64,000 nt of DNA from SIRX01 sp965213905 (lineage in GTDB: Bacteria > Actinomycetota > Rubrobacteria > Rubrobacterales > Rubrobacteraceae), in NCBI GenBank assembly GCA_965213905.1, contig OZ243922.1:992001-1056000 (forward strand). Direction: 5' to 3'. Below the pieces are notes generated by a model. That model ran no database searches. It was given only the letters and a program-made list of their open reading frames with translations, and was not told the DNA's origin. Position 1 is the stretch's first letter, and every line of letters starts with the position of its first letter. A program made the position numbers and the translations under genes. Positions 1 to 8,274 of the stretch are shown here, piece after piece.

Positions 1-1
1 G

Positions 2-61
2 CCCGACGAGTTCGTAGACCAACTCCGTGCCGGAGGTACACAAAAGGCGAAGATGTCCTAA
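2..61 (+). CDS. C-terminal end of an unidentified protein, cut by the window start
   Basis: The first 60 bases keep one open frame that ends in TAA at 59-61; the last residues are basic and polar (ending GGTQKAKMS). The frame stops 3 nt before the convergent stop of the short-chain dehydrogenase, which is a natural place for a gene end. Too little is visible to name a family, and the call rests only on the open frame and the tail-to-tail spacing. Confidence 0.35.
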   Translation, partial: PDEFVDQLRAGGTQKAKMS

Positions 62-64
62 GGA

Positions 65-832
65 CTACACGGGTTCGTCGCGGGGCTGCACCAGGACCTC
101 GTTGACGGCGACGTGCCCGGGCTGTTTCAGGGCGTGCAGCACGGATACCGCCACGTCCTCCGGGTCCAGCGCCCGCGCCCCGTTGGGACTCGCGTACTCC
201 TCCAGCGCCTCTTCGTCGCCGCTCATCTGCAGCAGCTCGGTTGCGACGTTGCCCGGCTGGACCGTGGTTACTTTAAGCCCCGTCCCGGCGGTCTCCAGGC
301 GGAGCGTTTGGGAGACGGCCTCTACGAAAAACTTTCCCCCCGAGTAGGCCGCGAGACCGGGAAACACTTTACGCCCGGCGTCGGAGGAAATGGTAATTAC
401 GTGTCCCCGCTCCCGGTCGAGCATCCCGCCGAGCACCGCCCCGACGCAGTTGAGCATCCCCTTGCAGAGCACGTCCACCGTCTGCTCCCACTCGTCTTCG
501 CGGAGGTTCTTCATCAGGGTATAGTACATGACCCCGGCGCAGTTTACGAGTATGTCCACCGGCCCCAGCTCGGCTTCGGTGAGCCCTACGAGGTCTTTTA
601 CCTGTCCCCGGTCCGTGACGTCGGTAACGGAGATCAGGCTCCGCGAGCCGTTCTCGCCTTCCAGGCTTTCCTGTACCTCCAGAAGCTCCGGCTTGCGGCG
701 GGCGGCGAGGGCGACGTGCGCGCCCTCACGCGCCAAGACGCGGGACACCGCGGCCCCGATGCCGCTCGAAGCGCCGACCACGACGGCGACCCGGCCTTTT
801 AGCCCGTTGTCGTTATCCACGCCGGAGGCCAC
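65..832 (-). CDS. SDR-family NAD(P)-dependent oxidoreductase
   Basis: Classical short-chain dehydrogenase of 255 residues. The glycine-rich cofactor motif GASSGIG lies near residue 20, NCAG follows the fourth strand, and the catalytic Ser (TISSDAG) and YSGGK (the YxxxK pair) are in the expected order. The start is GTG at 832, preceded by CCGGAGG. It overlaps the end of the upstream adenylation/reductase gene by 20 nt, so the two are probably translationally coupled and act in one pathway. A role in reducing the aldehyde released by that enzyme, or in making its substrate, is plausible but inferred; family members act on many carbonyl substrates. Confidence 0.88.
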   Translation of the reverse strand: MASGVDNDNGLKGRVAVVVGASSGIGAAVSRVLAREGAHVALAARRKPELLEVQESLEGENGSRSLISVTDVTDRGQVKDLVGLTEAELGPVDILVNCAGVMYYTLMKNLREDEWEQTVDVLCKGMLNCVGAVLGGMLDRERGHVITISSDAGRKVFPGLAAYSGGKFFVEAVSQTLRLETAGTGLKVTTVQPGNVATELLQMSGDEEALEEYASPNGARALDPEDVAVSVLHALKQPGHVAVNEVLVQPRDEPV

Positions 833-3800
833 CCTCCGGTTTGCTGGGCGGGGTTTCGACCCAGCCTTTCTCCGCGAAGTGCCGGGCGTAGTTGCCCAAG
901 AGGGAGGGGTCGAGATCCGGCCGTCGCAGGCGGGTTCTCTGCAGTACCCGGCGGGTGTTGCTATCGTCGTAGAGGTTGCCGTCCCAGAGCTCGTGGGCTT
1001 CGGGGGCGGTCCCGCTGAGGACGCCCTCGACTACGCCGCCCTTCTCCGGGCTCGGGGCGGAGCGCCAGGCCTCGAGCCAGTTCGGGTAGTCCAGTTGTTT
1101 CAAGGGGTAGCCCATCTCCCCGAACCAGCCGAATACCTTATCCGCCGGGACGGGGTCGGGTTCGGCCAGGTGGAACGTGCGGCCCGCCGACTCCGGCTTG
1201 TCCGCGAGCTGGCAAATGGCGCCGCTCACGAAGTCCACCGGCGTCATCTCTACGCGCCAACCTTCGATACGCGGCGCGGCCCCGATTCGAAGAGACTCGG
1301 AGATCACCGCCCCGAGAAAGTCGCGGGGGTTGGAGACGCCGCTGATGCTGTGGCCGGCGATGTTGCCGGGCCGATACACGCTTACCGGCAGGCCCCTCTC
1401 GGCGGCCTGGCGCACCAACTTTTCTGCGACCCACTTGGTCTGGCCGTAGCCGTCCTCGCGGGAGCCGGCGAGGGCGTCGAGGTCCGTCTCCTCCTCGCAC
1501 TTGTGACCGCCGGGGGGGAAGATCCCGTTGGTCGAGACGAAGTGCAGCGGCTTGGTCTTGCTCCGGCACGCCAGCCGCAAGACCTCGCGGGTCCCGTCTA
1601 CGTTGACGTTTTTGAGAGCGTCGTAGGGATAGACCAGGTTTACCCGGGCGGCGGCGTGGATCACCACGTCCACCTCGCGCGCGAGCCCTTCGAATTTCTC
1701 TTCCGAAACGCCCAGCAGCGGCTTCCCGAGGTCTCCGGCGACCGGTACGATCCTGCGTTCCCGCCCGGCCCGCCACAGCCCGTACCCGCGAAGGTTCTCG
1801 CGGATCTGGGTTATGGGACTTCCGCCTTTTGGCGTCCGCACCAGGCAGTAGACCGTCGCCTGCGTCCGCGAGAGCAACGAGTCCAACAGAAACGCGCCCA
1901 GGAAACCGGTCGCCCCGGTAAGGAAGATGCGCCGGGAGCGGTGCAGCGCCAGGGTGTCCTCGGCCGGGCCGTCTGGCGTGATGTCCGGGTCGAGCGTCGC
2001 CTCGGCGAAGAGGTCCGGCCCCACGTTTGCCTCCACGGCGTCCGCCCCGTCCCGCCGCGCCGCCTCCACCGCGCCGCAGAGCCCTACGGCCGTGGGGTTC
2101 CGGAGCAGCACGTTTACCGGCAAACGCACGTCGAAGACTTCTTCCACCCGGCTCAAAAGCTCCGCCGCGGCGAGCGAGTGACCGCCGACGTCGAAGAAGT
2201 CGTCTTCCCGGCCCACGTCGCCCGAGTCCAGCCGCAGCACGTCCTCGAATAGCCGGACGAGCGAGGCTTCCTTTTCGGGGGGTGGCGCGTCCGGCGCCAG
2301 CTTCTCTGCCGGCCCGCGCGGCCCGGGTTCGACGCGGGGGGGCGGCTCCGGCAGTTCCGTCCGGTCCACCTTGCCGGTCGTCGCCTGCAGCGGCAGCGAT
2401 TCCACCTCGACGTAGACGGCCGGAATAGCGTAGTGTGGCAGGCTCGCCTGTAGCACGCGCCGCACTTCCGGGCTACGGCCCGTTCTGGGGTCTATGTTCC
2501 AGCCGGCGTGACGACCGGAGTCTCCGGCATCCGGCACCAGGTAGGCGACGAGGCGCTTGTCTTCGCCTTCGGCCCCGTCGGCGACCACGACGCAGTTGTG
2601 GACCGCCAGGTTCTCCCCGATGGCGGCCTCTACCGCCCCGAGCTCGATGCTGTAGCCGCGGACCTTGACCATGAAGTCTACGCGGCCTAGGATCTCCAGG
2701 TTCCCGTCGGGCAACAGGCGTCCCTTGTCCCCGGTACGGTACATTCGGGCCGCCGGGTTTGAAGAAAACGGGTCTTCGGTAAAGCGTTCGGCGGTGGTCT
2801 CGGGCCGGTTCACGTAGCCCCGGGCCAGGCCGTCGCCACCGACGTAGACCTCCCCGGCCTCCCCGGCCGGCAACGGGTTTTTGTCCTCGTCCAGGATGTA
2901 GAGCAGTTCCGGCTCCCGGGGTTGTCCGACGGGGCAGTGGGTCGCGTAGGGGTTGTCCACCAGCTCGCGCAGGTCCCCGGCGGCGACCTCGTGGGTCTCG
3001 CTGATGCTGTAGGTGTTGAGAACGCGGGTTTCGGGCAACGCCGTCAGCACCCGCCGCGCCAGGACGCGGGTAACCACTTCACCGTTGAGCCACAAGGTCT
3101 TCAGGGCGGCGAGCTTCTCTCCGACCTCTTCGCCGCCCACGTTCAGGACGGATTCCAGTAAGGACGGGGTCACGAGGACTTCCGTTATCCGGAACTCTTG
3201 CAGGAAATTCAGCAGGGCTGGGGGATCGTAGATCACGTCGTCCGGTATCGTCACGGTCGTGCCGCCGCGCAGCAGCGGGCGGAAGATCTCCCAGATAAAA
3301 AACACGTTGCACGCCACCCGGTCTCCCGGTCCGTAGTCGCCCACACCGAACCGCCACAGGTAGCAGCCAACCGGCGCCCGGTGGGGGTTCGCGATCCCCT
3401 TGGGTTTACCCGTCGTACCCGACGAATAGGAGACGAAGGCCAAATTATTGGGCGTTGGCCGCGGCCCCGAAACTTCACCGTCGTCCAGAATTTCGTCCCA
3501 ACCCTCGTCCATACGAAAACGCGCCTGGGAATCGGGAAGGTTCTCCTCGTAGGGCTGTTTCGTGAGCACGACGCGGGGCTTCGAATCTTCGAGTACGCCC
3601 TCGATCATCCGGCGCGGGTAGGCCATCTCCAGCGGCAAAAAGGCCCCCCCGGCCTTCATGGCCGCCAGGCACGCCACCACGTACTCGGCGCACTTTTCCA
3701 GGTAGACGCCGACGACCTCGTCGGGACCGACGCCCCACTCACGCAAGCGTCCCGCCAGGAGATCCGCCTGCCGGTTCAGTTCCTCGTAGGTTAGTGAAGT

Positions 3801-3896
3801 TCGTAAGTCAGCGACGGCGGGCGCCAGTGGCGAACGCCGCGCCTGTTCCTCGAATAGCTCATGCAAACACAGGTTTACCTGGTCGATGAGAACCAT
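813..3896 (-). CDS. NRPS-like adenylation / carrier / thioester reductase protein
   Basis: About 1027 residues in A-T-R order. The adenylation domain (about 1-510) shows SSGTTGKPKG, NTYSISE, YRTGDKG, GRVDFMVKVRG and the core-10 lysine in TTGKVDR. The carrier site GGHSL, with the phosphopantetheine serine, is near residue 573. The terminal reductase (from about 655) has GATGFLG and YGQTK. Such enzymes activate an acid as AMP ester, load it on the carrier arm and release it reductively as aldehyde or alcohol, as in carboxylic acid reductases and Lys2. There is no condensation domain, so no peptide bond is expected. The ATG at 3896 is chosen because homology to A domains begins there; the frame extends upstream to 4004 without family-like sequence. 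The acid substrate cannot be read by eye. Confidence 0.85.
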   Translation of the reverse strand: MVLIDQVNLCLHELFEEQARRSPLAPAVADLRTSLTYEELNRQADLLAGRLREWGVGPDEVVGVYLEKCAEYVVACLAAMKAGGAFLPLEMAYPRRMIEGVLEDSKPRVVLTKQPYEENLPDSQARFRMDEGWDEILDDGEVSGPRPTPNNLAFVSYSSGTTGKPKGIANPHRAPVGCYLWRFGVGDYGPGDRVACNVFFIWEIFRPLLRGGTTVTIPDDVIYDPPALLNFLQEFRITEVLVTPSLLESVLNVGGEEVGEKLAALKTLWLNGEVVTRVLARRVLTALPETRVLNTYSISETHEVAAGDLRELVDNPYATHCPVGQPREPELLYILDEDKNPLPAGEAGEVYVGGDGLARGYVNRPETTAERFTEDPFSSNPAARMYRTGDKGRLLPDGNLEILGRVDFMVKVRGYSIELGAVEAAIGENLAVHNCVVVADGAEGEDKRLVAYLVPDAGDSGRHAGWNIDPRTGRSPEVRRVLQASLPHYAIPAVYVEVESLPLQATTGKVDRTELPEPPPRVEPGPRGPAEKLAPDAPPPEKEASLVRLFEDVLRLDSGDVGREDDFFDVGGHSLAAAELLSRVEEVFDVRLPVNVLLRNPTAVGLCGAVEAARRDGADAVEANVGPDLFAEATLDPDITPDGPAEDTLALHRSRRIFLTGATGFLGAFLLDSLLSRTQATVYCLVRTPKGGSPITQIRENLRGYGLWRAGRERRIVPVAGDLGKPLLGVSEEKFEGLAREVDVVIHAAARVNLVYPYDALKNVNVDGTREVLRLACRSKTKPLHFVSTNGIFPPGGHKCEEETDLDALAGSREDGYGQTKWVAEKLVRQAAERGLPVSVYRPGNIAGHSISGVSNPRDFLGAVISESLRIGAAPRIEGWRVEMTPVDFVSGAICQLADKPESAGRTFHLAEPDPVPADKVFGWFGEMGYPLKQLDYPNWLEAWRSAPSPEKGGVVEGVLSGTAPEAHELWDGNLYDDSNTRRVLQRTRLRRPDLDPSLLGNYARHFAEKGWVETPPSKPEGGLRRG

Positions 3897-4067
3897 CCCC
3901 TCTCGTGTATGGCCCCCTGCGGAGGCGGGTAATTGGGGTCCGTGGTGGGCTTGACATGCCGGGAGGCTTCGCCGACCCGTAAAGAACACGGATCGGTGTT
4001 TCAATTGCGTCGTCTCTGTTTCCGGCGCGTAGCATCAGTTGTCAGTTCACCAGTGAGTGAAGAGGGG

Positions 4068-4095
4068 ATTATATTCAGCCTGCCCCCCGGTTCAA
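4068..4095 (-). promoter_or_regulatory. sigma-70-type promoter for the adenylation/reductase gene
   Basis: On the minus strand TTGAAC (4090-4095) and a perfect TATAAT (4068-4073) are separated by 16 nt. The predicted transcript starts near 4061 and has a leader of about 165 nt before the ATG at 3896, long enough to carry regulation, though I recognise no riboswitch in it. The rest of 3897-4150 shows nothing else I can name. Confidence 0.55.
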
Positions 4096-4150
4096 GTGCG
4101 CCGGAAAACTAATTTACGGTGGTGACGGGGTTTGGCTACTCGGGACTTCG

Positions 4151-4339
4151 CTACTTGAAGCGGTACTGGCGGTACATGCCGGCGCTCTCGTCCACGTCGG
4201 CTTCGGTGACGTGGTTACGCCCCCGGGAGGCGACGCGGTCTTCGATGCGCTTGCGGATAAAACGGCGCATCAGGAAGGGGCTGCGCTTGATGCGGCGGTC
4301 AGCCTCCGGGTCCCAGGTGATCTCCTTCGTCTCTGACAT
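4151..4339 (-). CDS. small PCP-reductase-domain protein
   Basis: A 62-residue protein that fits the PCP_red domain (Pfam PF08369) over its whole length: WDPEA at the N-terminus, a central basic FLMRRFIRKRIED helix and a RNHVTEADV segment. In phototrophs this domain is the C-terminal part of the light-independent protochlorophyllide reductase B subunit; in many non-phototrophs it occurs alone or next to redox proteins, with unknown function. No chlorophyll genes are visible here. The ATG at 4339 follows a good AGAAGGAG ribosome site. It may share transcription with the reductase gene downstream, but the promoter at 4068-4095 argues for separate control. Confidence 0.7.
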   Translation of the reverse strand: MSETKEITWDPEADRRIKRSPFLMRRFIRKRIEDRVASRGRNHVTEADVDESAGMYRQYRFK

Positions 4340-4479
4340 GCGGGCTCCTTCTATTCTGTCGGCTCCGTGGAGATTATACCCGCAAGGCCGAAGTTAGCAG
4401 GTCGAATGCGCCGCCGGAAAAGAGCTTGGCGTCTTTGAACGTTTTCTCCTCTATCTACAAAGGTAAGCCTACCGCTCTT

Positions 4480-5451
4480 CTAGTCCACCGGCCGGGACAG
4501 GACTTCGACCAGTTCGTACATACCGGGATCCAGCGGACGTTGCTTTTCGACGACCTCTTCGAGCGGTAGTCGCTCTACCCGCTGCCCCTGCAAGGCGACC
4601 ATTACGCCGGAGTCTCCGTCTTCGAGGGCGGACACCGCGGCCGTACCCAGTTGAACGGCCAGGATGCGGTCGAAGGCGCTGGGGCTGCCGCCGGACTGGA
4701 GGTGGCCCAGTACCGTCAAGTCAGCCTGGTAGGTGCTCTCAGCGTCGTTGACGTACTCTTGAAACTCCGCGGCGGAGAGTCGTGCCCCTTCCGCCGCCAC
4801 GACTACGAAGTGCGGCTTGCCCTGCTCGTAGGTCTCGCGGATGTATTCCAGGAGGTCATCCGGGTTCGCCTCGAACTCCGGGACGAGGGCTACCTGCGCC
4901 CCGCCGGCTATGGCGCTCATGAGAGCCAGGTATCCGCAGTCGCTCCCCAATACTTCTACCACGTGCGCCCGGTTGCGGGAGCTTGCGGTGTCCCTTATGC
5001 GGTCTATGGCCTCGACGGCCGTGTTAAGCGCCGTGTCCACGCCCACGGAGAGATCCGTGCCCCAGATGTCGTTGTCCAGGGTCGCCGGGACCCCGACCAC
5101 TTTCACCCCGAGCCCGTGCAGGTTCCGGGCCCCGGCGAGGCTCCCGCCGCCCCCGATCACCACCAGCCCCTCGATACCGGACTCTTCCATGTTGTCAGCT
5201 GCGCGCTGCTGGCCTTCGGGCGTCTGGAACTCGTCGGAGCGCTCCGTGCCGAGCACCGTCCCGCCGAGTTGCATAAACCCCTCCAACCTGCCCCGATCCA
5301 CGGACTCTAATGCACCCTCCATGAGGCCCATGTATCCGAACCCGGCTTGCACGACCTCCCAATCCCGGGCGAAAGCCCCCTGGGCAACCGCGCGCACGGC
5401 GGCGTTCATGCCCGGCGCGTGCCCGCCGCTGGTTAGCACGGCTATCTTCAT
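4480..5451 (-). CDS. 6-phosphofructokinase-family protein with altered active site
   Basis: 323 residues, the usual length of bacterial PfkA, with clear similarity along the whole chain: LTSGG, GMNAA, TLDNDIWGTD with the catalytic Asp, the AIDRIRDTA segment and GSPSAFDRIL. The ATG at 5451 has a strong GGGAGGAA site. Several residues that bind Mg-ATP or fructose-6-phosphate in the E. coli enzyme look changed: GGDGS is GGGGS, the Asp in TSGGDAP is His, MGRYCG is LGSDCG, and GHIQRGG is GHLQSGG. Either the substrate or phosphoryl donor differs or this is a non-catalytic paralogue. It stands alone, with no other glycolytic gene nearby. Confidence 0.8.
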   Translation of the reverse strand: MKIAVLTSGGHAPGMNAAVRAVAQGAFARDWEVVQAGFGYMGLMEGALESVDRGRLEGFMQLGGTVLGTERSDEFQTPEGQQRAADNMEESGIEGLVVIGGGGSLAGARNLHGLGVKVVGVPATLDNDIWGTDLSVGVDTALNTAVEAIDRIRDTASSRNRAHVVEVLGSDCGYLALMSAIAGGAQVALVPEFEANPDDLLEYIRETYEQGKPHFVVVAAEGARLSAAEFQEYVNDAESTYQADLTVLGHLQSGGSPSAFDRILAVQLGTAAVSALEDGDSGVMVALQGQRVERLPLEEVVEKQRPLDPGMYELVEVLSRPVD

Positions 5452-5527
5452 GGATTTGGATTCCTCCCGGTTTTTCGGCCCTTGCGGACGGGTGAGATCT
5501 CTACCGGAGAAGGTTCCCCCGGGTCCG

Positions 5528-5908
5528 GGTCTGCTAAACTCCTCTTTCGCAAGAGAGTTGGGGGAGCGCGCGAAACTAACCTTAACTACGGTATTGGGGC
5601 TCGGGAGCGGCAGGATCCCCCGCCCGCACTTCGGCACTATTCGCAAGCTGACGACGGCTCTCGGGGTTTCTCCCGAGCAGCTACTTTCGACGGAGGAAAC
5701 TTTCGAGGAGCGGAAGGGGGCTTCGTGGTCCCTGACGCTGGGATGGACGAAGATGGCGGAGGAAGAAGAGTTCGAACGGGAGGTGGAAGGCGCTTCCCTG
5801 GAAACCCTCAACGCTCTCCAGCGGGAACTAGAGGAACTAAAGGAAGAACAGGGGCGATTGCAAAGGCTTTATGGCAAAGTCCGGGGGGTGAACGGCAGTG
5901 GGAGATAA
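5528..5908 (+). pseudogene. truncated XRE-type helix-turn-helix regulator
   Basis: The frame reads ...RELGERAKLTLTTVLGLGSGRIPRP, then HFGTIRKLTTALGVSPEQLL, which matches helices 2-5 of an XRE DNA-binding domain, followed by a Glu-rich helical tail (EREVEGASLETLNALQREL). The normal first helix is missing and no ATG or GTG with a ribosome site precedes it; the only in-frame ATG overlaps the divergent pfk start at 5450. Small XRE proteins with this kind of tail look typical of this organism (compare the gene at 33866). I read it as a decayed copy, though use of a rare start cannot be excluded. Confidence 0.45.
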
Positions 5909-6058
5909 AACGCCGCATCCGCGACGTGGCGGCCCGATCAGGCTCGGTCGTCACCTCGATAATGTTCCATCAGGACGGGCGGGAAAATCCGTAGTTCCGG
6001 GGACTATGCCCTGGGTGATGTTTAGGGTAGGTTGTGGTTCTACTCTGCGGCCGGGTGT

Positions 6059-6175
6059 TTACTTCTTGCGGTCCGGGCTGGTGAGCACTTTTATCGTCAC
6101 GAACAGGGCCATGCCGCCCAGGAGCAGCACCGGGTTAGTGATGAACTCTTTGGTGAGCCGTGTGATCTTTTTCAT
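6059..6175 (-). CDS. 38-residue single-pass membrane protein
   Basis: Starting at the ATG at 6175, which follows AGGAAATA, the product is 38 residues: a basic N-terminus (MKKITRLTKEF), one hydrophobic span of about 18 residues (NPVLLLGGMALFVTIKVL) and a charged SPDRKK tail. The frame extends upstream to 6277, but the ribosome site favours the short form. Topology by the positive-inside rule is ambiguous because both ends are basic. No family is recognised and no neighbour suggests a role. Confidence 0.55.
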   Translation of the reverse strand: MKKITRLTKEFITNPVLLLGGMALFVTIKVLTSPDRKK

Positions 6176-6317
6176 TATTTCCTGCAAGGTCTGCCTCCTA
6201 GCGCCTCTTGGCTGTGGCATTTTGTGGTGATTAACAGTAATCCCATTGTGGCGTTGATTCAGCGATAGCTCGTACAAAAGGCCGGAGGCCGGCGTAGTCG
6301 GCGTAGTCGGCGGGCTT

Positions 6318-7193
6318 TCAGCCGCGGGCGGGTTTGATCGCCTCGAAGATCGCCGCCATGTCCTCTTCGCCGTGCCCCGCCTCTATAGATTGATCGAAAC
6401 GGGCGGCGACGGCCTCGGCAAGCGCCAGGTGCAAGCCTTCGGCGTTGGCGGCCTCGAGCACGAGGCCGGTGTCTTTGCGGGCCAGCTTCGCGGAGAAGCT
6501 CGTCGGGAAGTCTTCCTCGATCATCAACGATCCTTTCATCTGGGCGTAAGGCAAACCTAGCGGCCCGCCCTCGATGGTCTCCAAAAAACTCGCCGGGTCA
6601 ACGCCGGTCGCCCGGGCGAGCGAGATCGTCTCCGCCAGCGCCCCGAGCAGACCAACGATCCAGTTGTTCACCACCAGCTTGAGCCTGCTCCCGGCCCCAG
6701 CCTCGCCCAACCACAAAGTCTTCGCACCGACCGCTTCGAAGACCTGCCCACACTTGTCCCGTACGTCATCCGGTCCGGAGGCCAGTACGACGAGCTGGCC
6801 CTGCTCGGCGGGCTGCCGCGTCCCGAGCACCGGCGCGTCCACGTAGGGCACACCCCGGTCTTCCGCCATCTTCGCCAGCCGTCCGTTCCCTTCGGCCCCG
6901 ACCGTCGCCGTCTGCAACCAAACGCCGCCATCCGCCAGCCCCGAGAGCACGCCGTCCCCGCCGACGACCTCCTCGGTCACGTCGGCGTCCGCGAGCATCG
7001 TCAGCACGAAGTCCGCCCCGTTCGTGGCTTCTGCAGGAGTGTCTACGACCGTCGCCCCGTTTTCCGCCAGCGGTTCGGCTTTCTCCCGCGAGCGGTTCCA
7101 GGCGCGCACGTCTACGCCCGCCGCCAGCAAGTTGCGGGCCATTCCGGAGCCCATGATCCCGGTTCCCAATACGGCCACGGTGTTTTTCGCCAT
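6318..7193 (-). CDS. NAD(P)-dependent oxidoreductase, 3-hydroxyisobutyrate dehydrogenase family
   Basis: 291 residues from the ATG at 7193. The Rossmann motif GTGIMGSGMARNL is at the N-terminus, the substrate-binding DAPVLGTR segment lies in the middle (usually DAPVSGG in HIBADH and tartronate semialdehyde reductases), and the catalytic-lysine region GAGSRLKLVVNNW follows. This beta-hydroxyacid dehydrogenase family reduces or oxidises small 3-hydroxy acids; the altered DAPVLGTR motif resembles the glyoxylate/succinic semialdehyde reductase-like branch more than true HIBADH, but the exact substrate is not determined. Divergent from the ABC transporter genes. Confidence 0.82.
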   Translation of the reverse strand: MAKNTVAVLGTGIMGSGMARNLLAAGVDVRAWNRSREKAEPLAENGATVVDTPAEATNGADFVLTMLADADVTEEVVGGDGVLSGLADGGVWLQTATVGAEGNGRLAKMAEDRGVPYVDAPVLGTRQPAEQGQLVVLASGPDDVRDKCGQVFEAVGAKTLWLGEAGAGSRLKLVVNNWIVGLLGALAETISLARATGVDPASFLETIEGGPLGLPYAQMKGSLMIEEDFPTSFSAKLARKDTGLVLEAANAEGLHLALAEAVAARFDQSIEAGHGEEDMAAIFEAIKPARG

Positions 7194-7299
7194 CCCGCCC
7201 TCTCTTTCCGAATTTGCCAACCGGACTGAATTTAGCACAAGCATTTCTCTCGCAGGCTCCCGGGTGAGGCCGCTAACAGCGAGGTTCGTGCTGTCCGGC

Positions 7300-7305
7300 T
7301 AGAAT
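7300..7305 (+). promoter_or_regulatory. -10 element TAGAAT of a leaderless transcript
   Basis: TAGAAT lies six bases before a GTT codon at 7312 that is in frame with conserved ABC ATPase sequence. The same hexamer-to-start distance is seen in front of several other genes of the window. No clear -35 box is visible. Confidence 0.4.
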
Positions 7306-7311
7306 AGCCGT

Positions 7312-8274
7312 GTTACGGCAAACACGGTCTCGGGGGAAGCTACGCTCGAAGCGAAGAACATAACGCTCCGTTATAAGAGCAGCGGCAGGGGTATCGAGGA
7401 CGTGGACCTCGCCGTGCGCCCTGGGGAAGTCTTCGGGCTCATGGGGCCGAACGGTTCGGGCAAGAGCACGCTGCTCCGGGTTCTCTCCACCGCCGTATCC
7501 CCGGAATCCGGCTCGTTCACCGTCGGCGGCGTGGACGGCCTCGCGCGGCCCCGCGAGGTTCGGGCGAAGACGGGCCTCATGATGGACCGCCCGACCCACT
7601 ACGGCGACCTCTCCGGTTGGGCCAACGCCTACTTCTTCGCCCGCGCCTACGACGTGGAGGAGGGCAAAGTAGACGGCGTCCTCTCCGAGCTTTTCGACTA
7701 CTTCGACCTGGCCGAGTACAAAGACGACAAAGCCAAGACTTACTCGTACGGGATGGGCAAAAAGCTGGCGCTTGTGGAGGCGCTGGCGCACGGCCCGGGT
7801 CTCCTGCTGCTCGACGAGCCGTCGCTCGGCCTCGACTACACCTCCCAGCTCGCCTACCAGCGCAGGATGCGGGATCTGAAAGAAAACGGGGTGGCGATCG
7901 TTTTGGGCAGCAACCAGGTGGACGAGGTCGAATCCCTCTGTGACCGGGTGGCTTTTCTGCACCGGGGAAAACTCATCGCCGGGGGTACGCCGGAGGAGCT
8001 CATCTCCTCGATAAAAGGCGTCCGGCGTATCATGGCGACGCTGCGTAACCCGGTGGACTACGACCCCGTCGTGGAGGTTTCCGGCGTGGACCGGGTCGTG
8101 CCGGAGGGCCGGGACCTCGTGGTCCACTGTGAAGACCGGCCCGGCATCGTGGCGGACGTGGTGGCGGCCATCGTGGCCTGCGGCGGAGATATTACGGACC
8201 TCTCGGTGCGCCGGCCCAACCTAGAAGACGTGTACGTCAAGCTGACCGGGGAGGCGTTGCGGAATGAGGTTTAA
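7312..8274 (+). CDS. ABC transporter ATP-binding protein
   Basis: ABC-2-type exporter ATPase of about 320 residues. Walker A GPNGSGKST, a variant signature (YSYGMGKK in place of LSGGQ), Walker B LLLLDEPS and the switch region (GSNQ) are in order; a C-terminal extension of about 80 residues follows. Conserved ABC sequence (TLEAKNITLRYKSSGRG) begins well before the first ATG/GTG/TTG in frame (GTG at 7402), while a stop lies at 7300-7302. The real start must therefore be a non-standard codon; GTT at 7312, exactly six bases after a -10 box, is my candidate. The weak signature motif is a second oddity. It overlaps the permease gene by 11 nt. Confidence 0.75.
   Translation, partial: VTANTVSGEATLEAKNITLRYKSSGRGIEDVDLAVRPGEVFGLMGPNGSGKSTLLRVLSTAVSPESGSFTVGGVDGLARPREVRAKTGLMMDRPTHYGDLSGWANAYFFARAYDVEEGKVDGVLSELFDYFDLAEYKDDKAKTYSYGMGKKLALVEALAHGPGLLLLDEPSLGLDYTSQLAYQRRMRDLKENGVAIVLGSNQVDEVESLCDRVAFLHRGKLIAGGTPEELISSIKGVRRIMATLRNPVDYDPVVEVSGVDRVVPEGRDLVVHCEDRPGIVADVVAAIVACGGDITDLSVRRPNLEDVYVKLTGEALRNEV

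Noticed and set aside
528..2252. 574-codon open frame opposite the adenylation/reductase gene
   Set aside because: It is a GC-bias shadow: low-complexity Arg/Pro/Gly translation, no family motif, fully inside a well-supported gene on the other strand.
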